Assembly: GCF_902502825.2 (NCBI RefSeq) | Contig: NZ_LR723670.1 | Span: 1,674,001-1,738,000, forward strand | Length of the DNA stretch: 64,000 nucleotides | Reading direction: 5' to 3' | Source: Pseudorhizobium flavum | Lineage (GTDB): Bacteria > Pseudomonadota > Alphaproteobacteria > Rhizobiales > Rhizobiaceae | Shown: positions 29,809-38,619 of the stretch, one piece after another | Layout: each line of letters opens with the position of its first letter | How positions within the stretch are numbered: the first letter of the stretch is position 1 | Program-made: the position numbers and the translations under genes | The notes under the pieces: generated by a model | The model's database searches: none | Told to the model about the DNA's origin: nothing | What the model saw: the letters and a program-made list of their open reading frames with translations, nothing else

Positions 29809-31860
29809 TCACAGCATCTTGCCGAGCACCGAAGCCAGTTGGTCCTGGGAATAGGGCTTGGCCAGCCGGGCAACGTCCATTTCAACCCCCGAGGGCAGGT
29901 CGGCATAGCCGGAGGCCAGCAGGATCGGCAGTCCCGGAACGCGGTCGCGGGCAGCCTTCGCCAGTTCCGCACCCGTCATGCCGGGCATGGAATAATCGGT
30001 GATCAACAGGTCGAAGGTGGCGCCCCCGTCGATCAAGGCGAGCGCCTCCTTGCCGGAATGGGCTTCGACGACCTGGTGGCCGAGATCGCTCAGCATGTCG
30101 GCCGAACTCATGGCGATCAGGACATCATCGTCGACGAGAAGGATCCGCTTTGGCCCGGCATCATCCCGAGGTCCTGCGGGCGCGACATCCTGCGCATGGT
30201 CCTGAACGTCCGCAGTCGACACAGGGATCCACAGTTCCGCGGTGGTTCCCTGACCCGGCGCGCTTGTTAGCGTCAAACGGCCGTCCAGTTGGAGTGCCAA
30301 CCCATGCACCATGGAAAGGCCGAGGCCGGTGCCCTTGCCGAGTTCCTTGGTGGAAAAAAACGGCTCGACCGCCTTCTGCAGCGTTTCGGCGTCCATGCCC
30401 AGCCCCTGGTCGATCACGGAGAGGACGACATAGCGGCCGGGTGCAAGCATATCCGATCCCGCCGGCTGCTCCGCCTCCTTCAGTTCGATCCGGATCGTTC
30501 CGCCATCCGGCATTGCATCGCGGGCATTGACGGCGAGGTTGAGGAGGGCGAGCTCGACCTGGTTGGCATCGGCGGAGACGGGCGGGAGGCGTTCCGGAAC
30601 GGCCACCTCTATGGCAATCCTGGAGCCGACCGACCGTTGCAGGAGATCCTCCATTTCCGTCACCAGCCCGGCAAGGTTGACCGGACCCACCTGCAGGTCC
30701 TGCCTGCGGGCGAATGCCAGCAGCCGTTGGGTGAGCGAGGCGCCGCGCTGGGCGCCCTGGAGGGCTCCATCGATCAGCCGCGTCGCCTTCGCGTCGCCGG
30801 CAACATGCTTGCGCAGGAGCTCGAGGTTACCGAGCACCGCCATCAGGAGATTGTTGAAGTCGTGAGCCACCCCGCCGGTGAGTTGGCCGATCGCTTCCAT
30901 CTTCTGGGCCTGGCGAAGCTGCTCCTCCGCCCGTTCCCGCTGGCTGACCTCGGCCAGCACGAGCCTGTGCGCCTCCTGCAGCTCGCGCGTCCGCTCCGCC
31001 ACGCGTTCCTCGAGCATCTCGTTGAGACGACGCTGCTGCTCTTCAGCCTGCAGGCGTTCGGTGATGTCGGCCGAGACGCCGACGAGCTTGATTGGATGGC
31101 CGGTGCGATCGCGGTGAAGCTGGGCGCGGATTTCGGCGCCATGGACAGAGCTATCCGGCCAGACGGTCCGGTAGGCGATGGCATAGTCGACGCCCGTTTC
31201 AAGCGTTTTGCGCACCGCCTCCTTCATGCGCTCCACGTCATCTGGGTGAATGGCATTGATCAGGTCGTCATAGGTGAAGCTGTCGTCCGGGCCGCGGCCG
31301 AAGATGCCCCGGCAGGTTGCGGACGTGGTCAGGACATTGGTGGCAATATCGAATTCCCACGCTCCGAGACGGCCGGCTTCCAAGGCCGTCTGCAGACGAC
31401 GCTCCCCTTCGTCCAGCGCCTCCATACGGGCACTGGCCTCGTATTGCCGCCGTCGCGCCCGCATTGCGGAACGGGCGACACTGATGAATGTTGTTGGGTG
31501 GAAGGGCCGCTCCACGAAACTGACATTGCCCAGGACTTCCGACAGCCGGGCAGCGGCGGGGTTGCGCTCAGGACCACCGCCGCGGGCCGTCAGAATGATG
31601 AACGGAAGATCGGACCAGCTTGGTTGCGTCTCGATCCACGAGACAAATGGACGAAGATCGACCGACCGCAACGCCTCTTCCGTCATCACGGCGAAGGCGA
31701 CGTTCTCGTTCAGCCCCGCAACCAGCGCGTCCAGCGTCGGGGCAATCCGTGCGGGCAGCCCCGCTTCCTCTAGCAAAGCGGCCGCGATCTGCGCATCGCG
31801 GCCCAGCGGAGCATGGATCAGGCCAAAGACATCACGCTCAGGAATTGGGGCCATCCTCAT
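29809..31860 (-). CDS. Hybrid PAS sensor histidine kinase with C-terminal receiver
   Basis: This protein is about 683 residues long. The order is a degenerate receiver-like N-terminal domain (1-130, LPFIILTARGG), a PAS/PAC domain (about 155-270), a coiled coil, HisKA with GGVAHDFNNLLMAV, HATPase (GKGTGLGLSMVHG) and a receiver with ITDYSMPG. No membrane segment is seen, so it is cytoplasmic. Its start overlaps the end of the KaiC-like gene, giving a translationally coupled pair. ATG at 31860 or 31854 are both possible. Relatives next to kaiC act in light, redox or stress signalling. Confidence 0.85.
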   Translation of the reverse strand: MRMAPIPERDVFGLIHAPLGRDAQIAAALLEEAGLPARIAPTLDALVAGLNENVAFAVMTEEALRSVDLRPFVSWIETQPSWSDLPFIILTARGGGPERNPAAARLSEVLGNVSFVERPFHPTTFISVARSAMRARRRQYEASARMEALDEGERRLQTALEAGRLGAWEFDIATNVLTTSATCRGIFGRGPDDSFTYDDLINAIHPDDVERMKEAVRKTLETGVDYAIAYRTVWPDSSVHGAEIRAQLHRDRTGHPIKLVGVSADITERLQAEEQQRRLNEMLEERVAERTRELQEAHRLVLAEVSQRERAEEQLRQAQKMEAIGQLTGGVAHDFNNLLMAVLGNLELLRKHVAGDAKATRLIDGALQGAQRGASLTQRLLAFARRQDLQVGPVNLAGLVTEMEDLLQRSVGSRIAIEVAVPERLPPVSADANQVELALLNLAVNARDAMPDGGTIRIELKEAEQPAGSDMLAPGRYVVLSVIDQGLGMDAETLQKAVEPFFSTKELGKGTGLGLSMVHGLALQLDGRLTLTSAPGQGTTAELWIPVSTADVQDHAQDVAPAGPRDDAGPKRILLVDDDVLIAMSSADMLSDLGHQVVEAHSGKEALALIDGGATFDLLITDYSMPGMTGAELAKAARDRVPGLPILLASGYADLPSGVEMDVARLAKPYSQDQLASVLGKML

Positions 31861-33346
31861 CGAGTGTCTGCAAAAGGGGCTGTCGGTCCCCCACGAAGAT
31901 AGGGACACCACGCAAGATGCCCTGGAATCCTGAAAGCGGCTCGCCCAGCGTCAGTCCATTACTGCCGATCGTGTACTCGCGGATCGTATCTTCGTGCTGC
32001 CCGGTGCGCTTCTTGATCACCGAGATGGCTCGGCGGACGCGCCCCTCCGCCTCAAAGTAGCGCAGCAGGATGACCGTGTCTGCAAGGTATGTCACGTCCA
32101 CCGGGGACTTCATGTCGCCGACGAGGCCGTGCTGCGCGACGGTGATGAAGGTGTTGGCACCCTGCCTGTTCAGATATTGCAGCAGCTCGTGCATGTGCAG
32201 GATCAGTGCGTTCTCCTCGGGCATCGCCGCCTGGTAGCCGTTGATGCTGTCGATCACCACCGTCTTGGCGTCGAAGCTCGTTACCCTGTCCCTTACGCGC
32301 TGGGCAAACTCACCGGGCGAAAGTTCAGCAGCGTCGAGCTGCTCGATGTGGATCAGGCCCTCATCGCGCAAATCCTCAAGGTCAAGCCCCATCTCCTTCG
32401 TGCGGGAAAACAGCAGTCCCAATTCCTCGTCGAAAATGAAGATTGCGGCCCGCTCACCACGCCGGATGGCGGCTTCGACGAACTGTAATGCGAAAAGGCT
32501 TTTGCCGGTACCGGCCGGGCCGATCAGCAGCGTGCTGGAGCCGCGGGCGATGCCCCCGCCGAGAAGCGCGTCGAATGCGCTGATGCCACTCGCCAGCGAG
32601 GAGCGCTCGAACCCCGACCTGTGCTCGACAGCGCGCAGCCGCGGGAAAACGGCGACGCCGCCGGTCTTGATAATGAAGTCATGGTAACCACCGCGAAAGG
32701 CTTGGCCGCGGTACTTGAGGACCCGGAGCCGACGTCGCTCGGAGCCATAGTCCGGGGAAAGCTGCTCCAGGTGGATGACACCATGCACGACGCTGTGGAC
32801 GGTCTTGTCCATCGCTTCGGAGGTCATGTCGTCCAACAGCAGCACCGTTGCATCGGAGCGGGAGAAGAAGTGCTTCATTGCAAGGATCTGGCGGCGATAG
32901 CGTAGTGAGCTCTGCGCCAGCAGCCGGATTTCGGAGAGGCTGTCAATCACCACCCGATGGGGCCTCACGCGCTCGAAGGCTTCAAAGATGAGTTTTGTGG
33001 TTTCGCCTAGTTCCAGGTCGGAAGAATACAGGAGGCTCTGCTGCTGGTCGGCATCGAGCAGGCTTTCCGGCGGAACAAGCTCGAAGATCTCCACCTGATC
33101 GCCAATATCCTTCCCATGCGAGAGCGCACTGTCACGCAGTTCTTCCTCGGTCTCCGAAAGCGTGATGTAGAGACAGCGCTCGCCGATGCTGGCGCCTTCC
33201 AGCAGGAACTGCAATGCGACTGTCGTCTTCCCCGAACCTGGCGCCCCTTCGAGAAGAAAAACGTGACCGCGGGAGAGCCCACCAGACAGAATGTCGTCCA
33301 AACCCTCCACTCCGGTCTTTGCTTTCGCACTTGAACTGTCTGTCAT
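31838..33346 (-). CDS. KaiC-like RecA-fold ATPase (two domains)
   Basis: This 502-residue protein has duplicated KaiC domains with Walker A GAPGSGKTT (near residue 34) and GPAGTGKS (near 278), and Walker B segments VVIDSLSE and VVIDSING. This is the double-domain architecture of KaiC. The region after the second domain, including ISVIKKRTGQHEDTIREY, is typical of proteobacterial KaiC homologues. No kaiA or kaiB is present. It overlaps the hybrid kinase gene, suggesting a KaiC-kinase signalling module and not a full clock. GGAGG precedes the ATG. Confidence 0.88.
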   Translation of the reverse strand: MTDSSSAKAKTGVEGLDDILSGGLSRGHVFLLEGAPGSGKTTVALQFLLEGASIGERCLYITLSETEEELRDSALSHGKDIGDQVEIFELVPPESLLDADQQQSLLYSSDLELGETTKLIFEAFERVRPHRVVIDSLSEIRLLAQSSLRYRRQILAMKHFFSRSDATVLLLDDMTSEAMDKTVHSVVHGVIHLEQLSPDYGSERRRLRVLKYRGQAFRGGYHDFIIKTGGVAVFPRLRAVEHRSGFERSSLASGISAFDALLGGGIARGSSTLLIGPAGTGKSLFALQFVEAAIRRGERAAIFIFDEELGLLFSRTKEMGLDLEDLRDEGLIHIEQLDAAELSPGEFAQRVRDRVTSFDAKTVVIDSINGYQAAMPEENALILHMHELLQYLNRQGANTFITVAQHGLVGDMKSPVDVTYLADTVILLRYFEAEGRVRRAISVIKKRTGQHEDTIREYTIGSNGLTLGEPLSGFQGILRGVPIFVGDRQPLLQTLDEDGPNS

Positions 33347-33775
33347 ACATCCTCCATGGCGGCCTATGAAGTAGAGTGAGATCGCAGATTTACTAGAAGG
33401 AAGACGTTAAAGGCGGGTGATTCGTTCCGTCGGCGGCGGGCTCGGCCGGAGGGTTTGCACTAACGTAGACAAGGGTCGCCATACGCTTCATCCTGTACCC
33501 TTCTGCGCCTCCTTTTGTTTGATCTCGCTCGACGTCGCCCGAGACCAGATCGAGCGAAAGAGCGCTCTCCTGTTGGTCGGCCGCGATCGTCTCCATGAGG
33601 CTGGTACGGGCCTGTGCATGTCTGTCTGTGCCCGGACCTGCGGTGGAATGTCGCCGTGGACGCCCATGTGGTCAGCGCCGCTCCCTTGTGAAATATCCCG
33701 ATCCGCCTCTGGTGCTTCCCGCGCAAAGGCTTTAGCGTCCGGCTTTCCCTTTTTCCTGTTTGTTTGAGGCGTCCT
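33347..33775. other. 429-nt divergent intergenic region
   Basis: This gap separates the kaiC-like gene from the dehydrogenase gene. I see no convincing gene in it. A 67-residue minus-strand frame at 33393-33596 lacks a ribosome site and family features. One candidate promoter on the minus strand is listed separately. Confidence 0.5.
33403..33428 (-). promoter_or_regulatory. Possible EcfG (general stress) promoter of the kaiC-like operon
   Basis: On the minus strand GGAAC (33428-33424) is followed after 17 nt by CGTC (33406-33403). The alphaproteobacterial EcfG/RpoE2 consensus is GGAAC-N16/17-CGTT, so there is one mismatch in the -10 part. A start near 33396 would leave a leader of about 50 nt. 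This is a motif match only. Confidence 0.35.
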
Positions 33776-35077
33776 ATGGCCGAGCCTTCCCTGTTAGCCC
33801 GTCTTGTTGCCCTTGTGGGCGATGTCACCGTTGCCGTCCGTCATTCCCGCGATGGCGAGCGCGCGCCGGTCTATGGAACCGCGCCGGCCATTCCGGAGGC
33901 CAAGCCGCAGGGCAAGCTGCCGACCCTGAAGATGCCGACGGCGAAGGGCTGGGAGGGCGACCATAAACCGACCGCAGCACCGGGGCTGAAGGTCAATGCC
34001 TTTGCGCGCGGGCTCGTGCATCCGCGCAACATGCATGTGCTGCCGAACGGCGACGTGCTGGTCGCCGAATCGATGAGCGAGCCGGACAAGCCCGGCAGCC
34101 TGTTCGACCATGCCATGACGGCGACGATGAAGCGGGCGCGGGCGGCCGGCGACAGTCCGAACCGTGTGACACTGCTGCGCGACGCCGACGGTGATGGCGT
34201 GGCGGAGGAAAGCCACGCCTATCTGGAAAACGTGCGCCAGCCCTTCGGCATCGCGCTTGTCGGCGACACGCTTTATGTCGGGGCAAGCGATGCGCTGCTC
34301 GCCTATCCCTACGAGCCCGGCGCGACCAGGATCACCCAGCCGGGCCGCAAGCTGATGGACCTCGTTCCGGGCGGCCACTGGACGCGCAACCTGATCGCCA
34401 GCAAGGACGGAACCAAGCTTTACGTGGCCGTCGGTTCGCTCAGCAACATCGCCGAGCACGGCATGGCGGTGGAGGAAAACCGCGCCTGTATCCTCGAATA
34501 CGACATCGCCTCGGGGCAATCGCGGATGTTTGCGGGCGGCCTGCGCAATCCGGTCGGCATGGCCTGGGAGCCGTCGCGGGACACGCTCTGGACGGTTGTC
34601 AACGAGCGCGACGGGCTGGGCGACGAGACGCCGCCGGACTACCTGACCTCGGTCGTCGACGGCGGCTTCTACGGCTGGCCCTTCTGCTACTGGGACCGGG
34701 TGGTGGACGACCGGGTGCCGCAGGATGCGGCCAAGGTCGCCTCGGCGCTGCAGCCGGATTACGCGCTCGGCGGCCATACGGCTTCGCTCGGGCTCTGCTG
34801 GCTGCCGGAGGGAACGCTGCCGGGCTTTCCGGCCGGCATGGCGATCGGCCAGCACGGCTCGTGGAACCGCTCCAAGCTTTCCGGCTACAAGCTCGCCTTC
34901 GTCGCCTTCGAGAACGGCAGGCCGGTCGGCATGCCGCGCGAGATTCTCACCGGCTTCCTGTCGCCGGACGAGAAGCATTCCTACGGGCGGCCGGTCGGCG
35001 TGGCGCTTGCCGCCGACGGCGCGGTGCTGATGGCGGATGATGTGGGCGACGTCATCTGGCGCGTCACCGGGGCGTGA
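33776..35077 (+). CDS. PQQ-dependent sugar/sorbosone dehydrogenase family protein
   Basis: This is a 433-residue six-bladed beta-propeller of the GDH/L-sorbosone dehydrogenase group. Typical segments are FARGLVHPRNMHVLPNGDVLVAE, RNPVGMAWEP and the calcium/PQQ-region sequence VVNERDGLGDETPPDYL. The C-terminal part holds ADGAVLMADDVGDVIWRV. It would oxidise an aldose or sorbosone in the periplasm, but no clear signal peptide is seen in the first 30 residues, so location and cofactor use are uncertain. Confidence 0.8.
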   Translation: MAEPSLLARLVALVGDVTVAVRHSRDGERAPVYGTAPAIPEAKPQGKLPTLKMPTAKGWEGDHKPTAAPGLKVNAFARGLVHPRNMHVLPNGDVLVAESMSEPDKPGSLFDHAMTATMKRARAAGDSPNRVTLLRDADGDGVAEESHAYLENVRQPFGIALVGDTLYVGASDALLAYPYEPGATRITQPGRKLMDLVPGGHWTRNLIASKDGTKLYVAVGSLSNIAEHGMAVEENRACILEYDIASGQSRMFAGGLRNPVGMAWEPSRDTLWTVVNERDGLGDETPPDYLTSVVDGGFYGWPFCYWDRVVDDRVPQDAAKVASALQPDYALGGHTASLGLCWLPEGTLPGFPAGMAIGQHGSWNRSKLSGYKLAFVAFENGRPVGMPREILTGFLSPDEKHSYGRPVGVALAADGAVLMADDVGDVIWRVTGA

Positions 35078-35125
35078 CAAGGGTGGCGGTCAGGCGGAGT
35101 GCCTGACCGTATCTGCCTGCCGGCA

Positions 35126-35359
35126 TCAGGCGGTGGCGAACGTCACCGTCACGCCGCGCTGGCGGAAATAGGCCTGCATCAGCTTGCGGCCGGAACGGTT
35201 GTTCTGGGCGAGCCTAGCGGGATCGAAGACGGCTTCCTTCTGGCCTTCGCGGGCGAGGGCTGCCTTGAGGCTGGCGATATGGGTGTCGAGATCGGCATTG
35301 TCGGCCGCCAGCGATTGGTAGATGCGGTCGGTGGCCTCGGCCACGGTCAGTTCGCTCAC
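35126..35359 (-). CDS. Small conserved hypothetical protein
   Basis: This 77-residue soluble, probably helical protein (ELTVAEATDRIYQSLAADN...) starts with GTG at 35359. AGGAGG lies immediately upstream on the minus strand, which supports this start. A short C-terminal basic stretch follows (NNRSGRKLMQAYFRQRG). I do not recognise a domain. It ends 49 nt from the convergent dehydrogenase gene. Confidence 0.65.
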   Translation of the reverse strand: MSELTVAEATDRIYQSLAADNADLDTHIASLKAALAREGQKEAVFDPARLAQNNRSGRKLMQAYFRQRGVTVTFATA

Positions 35360-35432
35360 GGGGAACCTCCTGTTGGTGTCGTGTGGCGGGCGCTTATCAT
35401 GATTTTCAGCTTTGCCATACCGGGACCGCGGT

Positions 35433-36065
35433 TCAGCGGAGAAGTCCGTCGAGATCGAAATCGTCCCAGCCGGCGAGCGGCGGAGCTTCGTCCGCAGCCT
35501 TGCCTGCGGTTTTCGGGTTAGACTTGTTCTTCTTCAGCGAGCGGGTGAGCTTTGCCTTGAAGGCGGCACGCCGCCGGTTTTCGGCCGCCGCTGCCTTGTC
35601 GTGTTCGCGCCATTCGTCCACCGTGCCATGGTCGAGCAGGTCCTTGACGAGCTTCGGGTCGAAGACATGGAAGGTGATCTGGCGAGCGCGGCCGCGAAGC
35701 TTGACGGTGCGCGTGCCGGCGCTTTTGAGCCGTCCGTCCTCCAGCCAGCGGTGGCGCTCGGTGGTGGAGATCGACAGGATGTCCTGGATCTCACGCGGGA
35801 TCACCGGCAGGTCCTCGATGCCCTCGAGCGCCTTCGACACGCTGGCGGCGGTGTGGCGGAATTCCGCCTCGGCGCCTTCGGGCATGGAGAGCGTCAGGCT
35901 TGCGACGGTGTAGTCGAGTGACTTGCGCACTGCCATCGGCAACCGCGCGCGGATTTCCAGAAGGATGCCCTTGGCCCGAACGAGCGACCCGAAGGTTGCT
36001 GCCGCCGGCAGGCTCCAGGTTTCGGTGATCGTGGGGATGTCCGCGTTTTTCTTGCTCTTCGCCAT
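35433..36065 (-). CDS. Conserved hypothetical protein
   Basis: This 210-residue soluble protein has a low-complexity basic C-terminus (FKAKLTRSLKKNKSNPKTAGK) and an acidic tail (GWDDFDLDGLL). The centre reads LPVIPREIQDILSISTTERHRWLEDGRLKS, which resembles a short winged-helix or MerR-like excision helix and suggests nucleic-acid binding. Coding character and length support a real gene. The function is unknown. Confidence 0.68.
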   Translation of the reverse strand: MAKSKKNADIPTITETWSLPAAATFGSLVRAKGILLEIRARLPMAVRKSLDYTVASLTLSMPEGAEAEFRHTAASVSKALEGIEDLPVIPREIQDILSISTTERHRWLEDGRLKSAGTRTVKLRGRARQITFHVFDPKLVKDLLDHGTVDEWREHDKAAAAENRRRAAFKAKLTRSLKKNKSNPKTAGKAADEAPPLAGWDDFDLDGLLR

Positions 36066-36236
36066 CGCGGCAGCATGTGGCGATCGGGAGAGCTGGCGTC
36101 AATGGATGAGCGGCCGGGGTCAACCCCGGCAGATCAAAATGACTCGCCAGCGATTGAGGCTTGGCCCAAGCTCGGATACCACCTTTGGGAAGGAAGCGGG
36201 TGCGGCGGTGGACCTTGTTCACGGCAAGGAGGGCGA

Positions 36237-37634
36237 ATGGACGGCGACAGGATCGAAGCGACCGTCACGCGGCAGAAGGCGGCAGTTGCGGAACGGCGGC
36301 TGCGCTTCGGGCTGGAGGAGCGGAAGGGAGCCCTTGCCCATCTGCGCCAGACCATCGAGCGGCGCGAGCGGGATATCGTCGAGGCCCTCCGTCGGGATTT
36401 CGGCAAGCCGGAGCCCGAGGTCATCCTGACCGAGATCCTGCCGGTGCTGCAGGAAATCCGCCATACGATGCGGCACCTGAAGCGGTGGATGCGGGAACGG
36501 CGCGTTGCGCCGACACTTGCCACCCTCGGCACCTCTGCCCGCATCCGTCCGGAGCCGCGCGGGCTCTGCCTGATCATCGCGCCGTGGAACTATCCGTTCA
36601 ACCTGGCGCTTGGGCCGCTCGTCTCAGCGCTGGCGGCAGGCAACAGTGCGGTGGTCAAACCGTCGGAGATGACGCCCGCCACCTCGCAGGTGATCGCCGA
36701 CATCATCGAGGAGACCTTTCCGCCCGATCTCGTCGCTGTGGTCCAGGGCGGCCGGGAGGTTTCGCAGCAACTTCTCGACCAGCCCTTCGACCATATCTTC
36801 TTCACCGGCAGTCCAGAGGTCGGCAAGATCGTCATGGCGGCGGCAGCTCGCCATCTCTCTTCGGTGACGCTGGAGCTCGGTGGCAAATCGCCGACCATCG
36901 TCGGGCCGGGTGCCGATCTCGACAAGGCTGCGCGGTGGATCGCCTTCGGCAAATTCGTCAATGCCGGCCAGACCTGCATCGCTCCCGACCACGTCTTCGT
37001 CCATCGCAGCATCGAGGCACGCTTTTCAGAGGCGTTGCGGGCAGCGATCCGCCATGCCTATGGCGCGGATCCGCAGGCGAGCCGCGATTATGCCCGCATC
37101 GTCAACGCTCACCACGCCGAGCGCCTTCGCGGCCTGCTTCAGGATGCAACGGACAAGGGTGCCCGGATCAGCTTCGGCGGCGAGGCGGAGGGCACCTATC
37201 TTGCGCCGACGCTGATCGAGGCGATCACGCCGCAGATGGACATCGACCGCGAGGAGATCTTCGGCCCGGTTCTGCCGATCATGGCCTATGACGGGCTGGA
37301 CGAGGTGATTAACCGCATCAACGCGCGGCCGAAGCCGCTGGCTCTCTACATCTTCGAGAAGGATGCGGCTTTCGCAGAGGAGATCGTCGCCCGCACCTCT
37401 TCCGGCGGCGTCGGCGTCAACCTTACCACCATGCACTACAGCCATGCGGGTCTGCCGTTCGGCGGCGTCAACAATTCCGGCATCGGCGCGGCACACGGGT
37501 ATTTCGGCTTTCAGGCCTTCAGCCACGTCAAGCCGATCCTCAAGGAGCGCTGGTCGGCGGTGCCGATGCTCTTTCCGCCCTATCGGCCGCGCGTCGAGCG
37601 GCTGATCCGCATCGCAAAGCGTTTCCTCGGATAG
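36237..37634 (+). CDS. Aldehyde dehydrogenase (class 3-like, NAD(P)+)
   Basis: This is a 465-residue ALDH. The NAD-binding segment is IIAPWNYPFNLALGPL, the general base lies in ELGGKSPTIVG and the catalytic cysteine in NAGQTCIAPDHVF. EIFGPVLPIM is the family C-terminal motif. It oxidises fatty or aromatic aldehydes; similar proteins include coniferyl-aldehyde and class 3 enzymes. AAGGAGGGCGA precedes the ATG at 36237. A hydrophobic or basic tail (RVERLIRIAKRFLG) may contact the membrane, as in class 3 ALDH. Confidence 0.9.
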   Translation: MDGDRIEATVTRQKAAVAERRLRFGLEERKGALAHLRQTIERRERDIVEALRRDFGKPEPEVILTEILPVLQEIRHTMRHLKRWMRERRVAPTLATLGTSARIRPEPRGLCLIIAPWNYPFNLALGPLVSALAAGNSAVVKPSEMTPATSQVIADIIEETFPPDLVAVVQGGREVSQQLLDQPFDHIFFTGSPEVGKIVMAAAARHLSSVTLELGGKSPTIVGPGADLDKAARWIAFGKFVNAGQTCIAPDHVFVHRSIEARFSEALRAAIRHAYGADPQASRDYARIVNAHHAERLRGLLQDATDKGARISFGGEAEGTYLAPTLIEAITPQMDIDREEIFGPVLPIMAYDGLDEVINRINARPKPLALYIFEKDAAFAEEIVARTSSGGVGVNLTTMHYSHAGLPFGGVNNSGIGAAHGYFGFQAFSHVKPILKERWSAVPMLFPPYRPRVERLIRIAKRFLG

Positions 37635-37642
37635 CGGCCTGT

Positions 37643-38506
37643 TCAGCGGGCAAATCGTTTCGCGCCGGCCACGCAGAGGATGACGGCGAGCGTTATCGCC
37701 AGCATCGCCGGGCTCACGGCTTCACCGAGCAGGGTGGCCGCAAGCGCCAGCCCCAGGAAGGGCTGCAGCAGTTGCAACTGTCCGACCCCGGCGATGCCAC
37801 CGAGTGCGAGACCGCGATACCAGAACACGAAGCCGACCAGCATGCTGAAGACGGACACATAGGCGAGGCCGAGCCAGGCGGGGCCGCCGGTCGTTTCCAG
37901 CGTCGGCGGCACGGTGGCAACCGCCAGCGCCACCATCACCGGCAGCGACAGGACGAGCGCCCAGGAGATCACCTGCCAGCCCCCGAGCCGGCGGGAGAGG
38001 CGGGCGCCTTCTGCGTAGCCCAGCCCGCAGGCGAGGATGGCCGCCAGCATCAGCATGTCGCCGGTCGTTGACGTGGTCAGCCCATCCTTCAGCGCAAAGC
38101 CTGCTACCAGCGCGCTGCCGAGGCAGGAGAACAGCCAGAAAGCCGGCTTCGGCCGCTCGCCAGCGCGAAAAACGCCGAAGAGGGCGGTAGCCAGCGGCAG
38201 GAGGCCGACGAAGACGATCGAGTGCGCGGCGGTGACATGTTCCAGCGCCAGGGCCGTCAACAGCGGAAAGCCGACGACGACGCCGAGCGCCACGACCGCC
38301 AGCGGCAGGAGGTCGGTCCGCACCGGCCGCTTTTCGCCGAAGGCGGCAAGCAGGAGAATTGCGAGGAGACCGGCGATTGCGGCGCGGGCACCCGTGAGGA
38401 AGAGCGGGTGGAAATCCGCCACCGCGACCCGCGTTGCCGGCAGCGAGCCGCTGAAGATTACGACGCCCAGGAACCCGTTGATCCAGCCGCTCGTCGTCCT
38501 GTCCAT
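37643..38506 (-). CDS. EamA/DMT family transporter
   Basis: This 287-residue inner-membrane protein has ten hydrophobic segments arranged as two EamA repeats (first ending near residue 135, second beginning DMLMLAAILACGLGYAEGARLS). Members export amino acids or metabolites. It is divergent from a MocR-type regulator, whose operator-like inverted repeat lies in the 113-nt spacer, so the regulator probably controls it. The start at 38506 follows a GGAAGGAACAAC region. Confidence 0.87.
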   Translation of the reverse strand: MDRTTSGWINGFLGVVIFSGSLPATRVAVADFHPLFLTGARAAIAGLLAILLLAAFGEKRPVRTDLLPLAVVALGVVVGFPLLTALALEHVTAAHSIVFVGLLPLATALFGVFRAGERPKPAFWLFSCLGSALVAGFALKDGLTTSTTGDMLMLAAILACGLGYAEGARLSRRLGGWQVISWALVLSLPVMVALAVATVPPTLETTGGPAWLGLAYVSVFSMLVGFVFWYRGLALGGIAGVGQLQLLQPFLGLALAATLLGEAVSPAMLAITLAVILCVAGAKRFAR

Positions 38507-38576
38507 GCTGTTGTTCCTTCCGTTTCCGTGATGTTGGAGGCTAGGACGTCGTGGATGGCGTTTGAAGCGACAGTGC

Positions 38577-38600
38577 ATTACAGTTCGCACAAACTGTAAT
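38577..38600. promoter_or_regulatory. Perfect inverted repeat, probable MocR operator
   Basis: ATTACAGTT (38577-38585) and AACTGTAAT (38592-38600) form a perfect 9-bp inverted repeat with a 6-nt spacer. It lies in the divergent spacer between the EamA and MocR genes, 20 nt before the MocR start. This is the position and symmetry expected of an autoregulatory operator; binding is inferred. Confidence 0.6.
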
Positions 38601-38619
38601 GGTGCAAGAGGCAGTACGG

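Noticed and set aside
33393..33596. 67-codon minus-strand frame upstream of the kaiC-like gene
   Set aside because: There is no ribosome site at its start. A shorter internal ATG has AAGGG nearby, but the peptide has no recognisable features.
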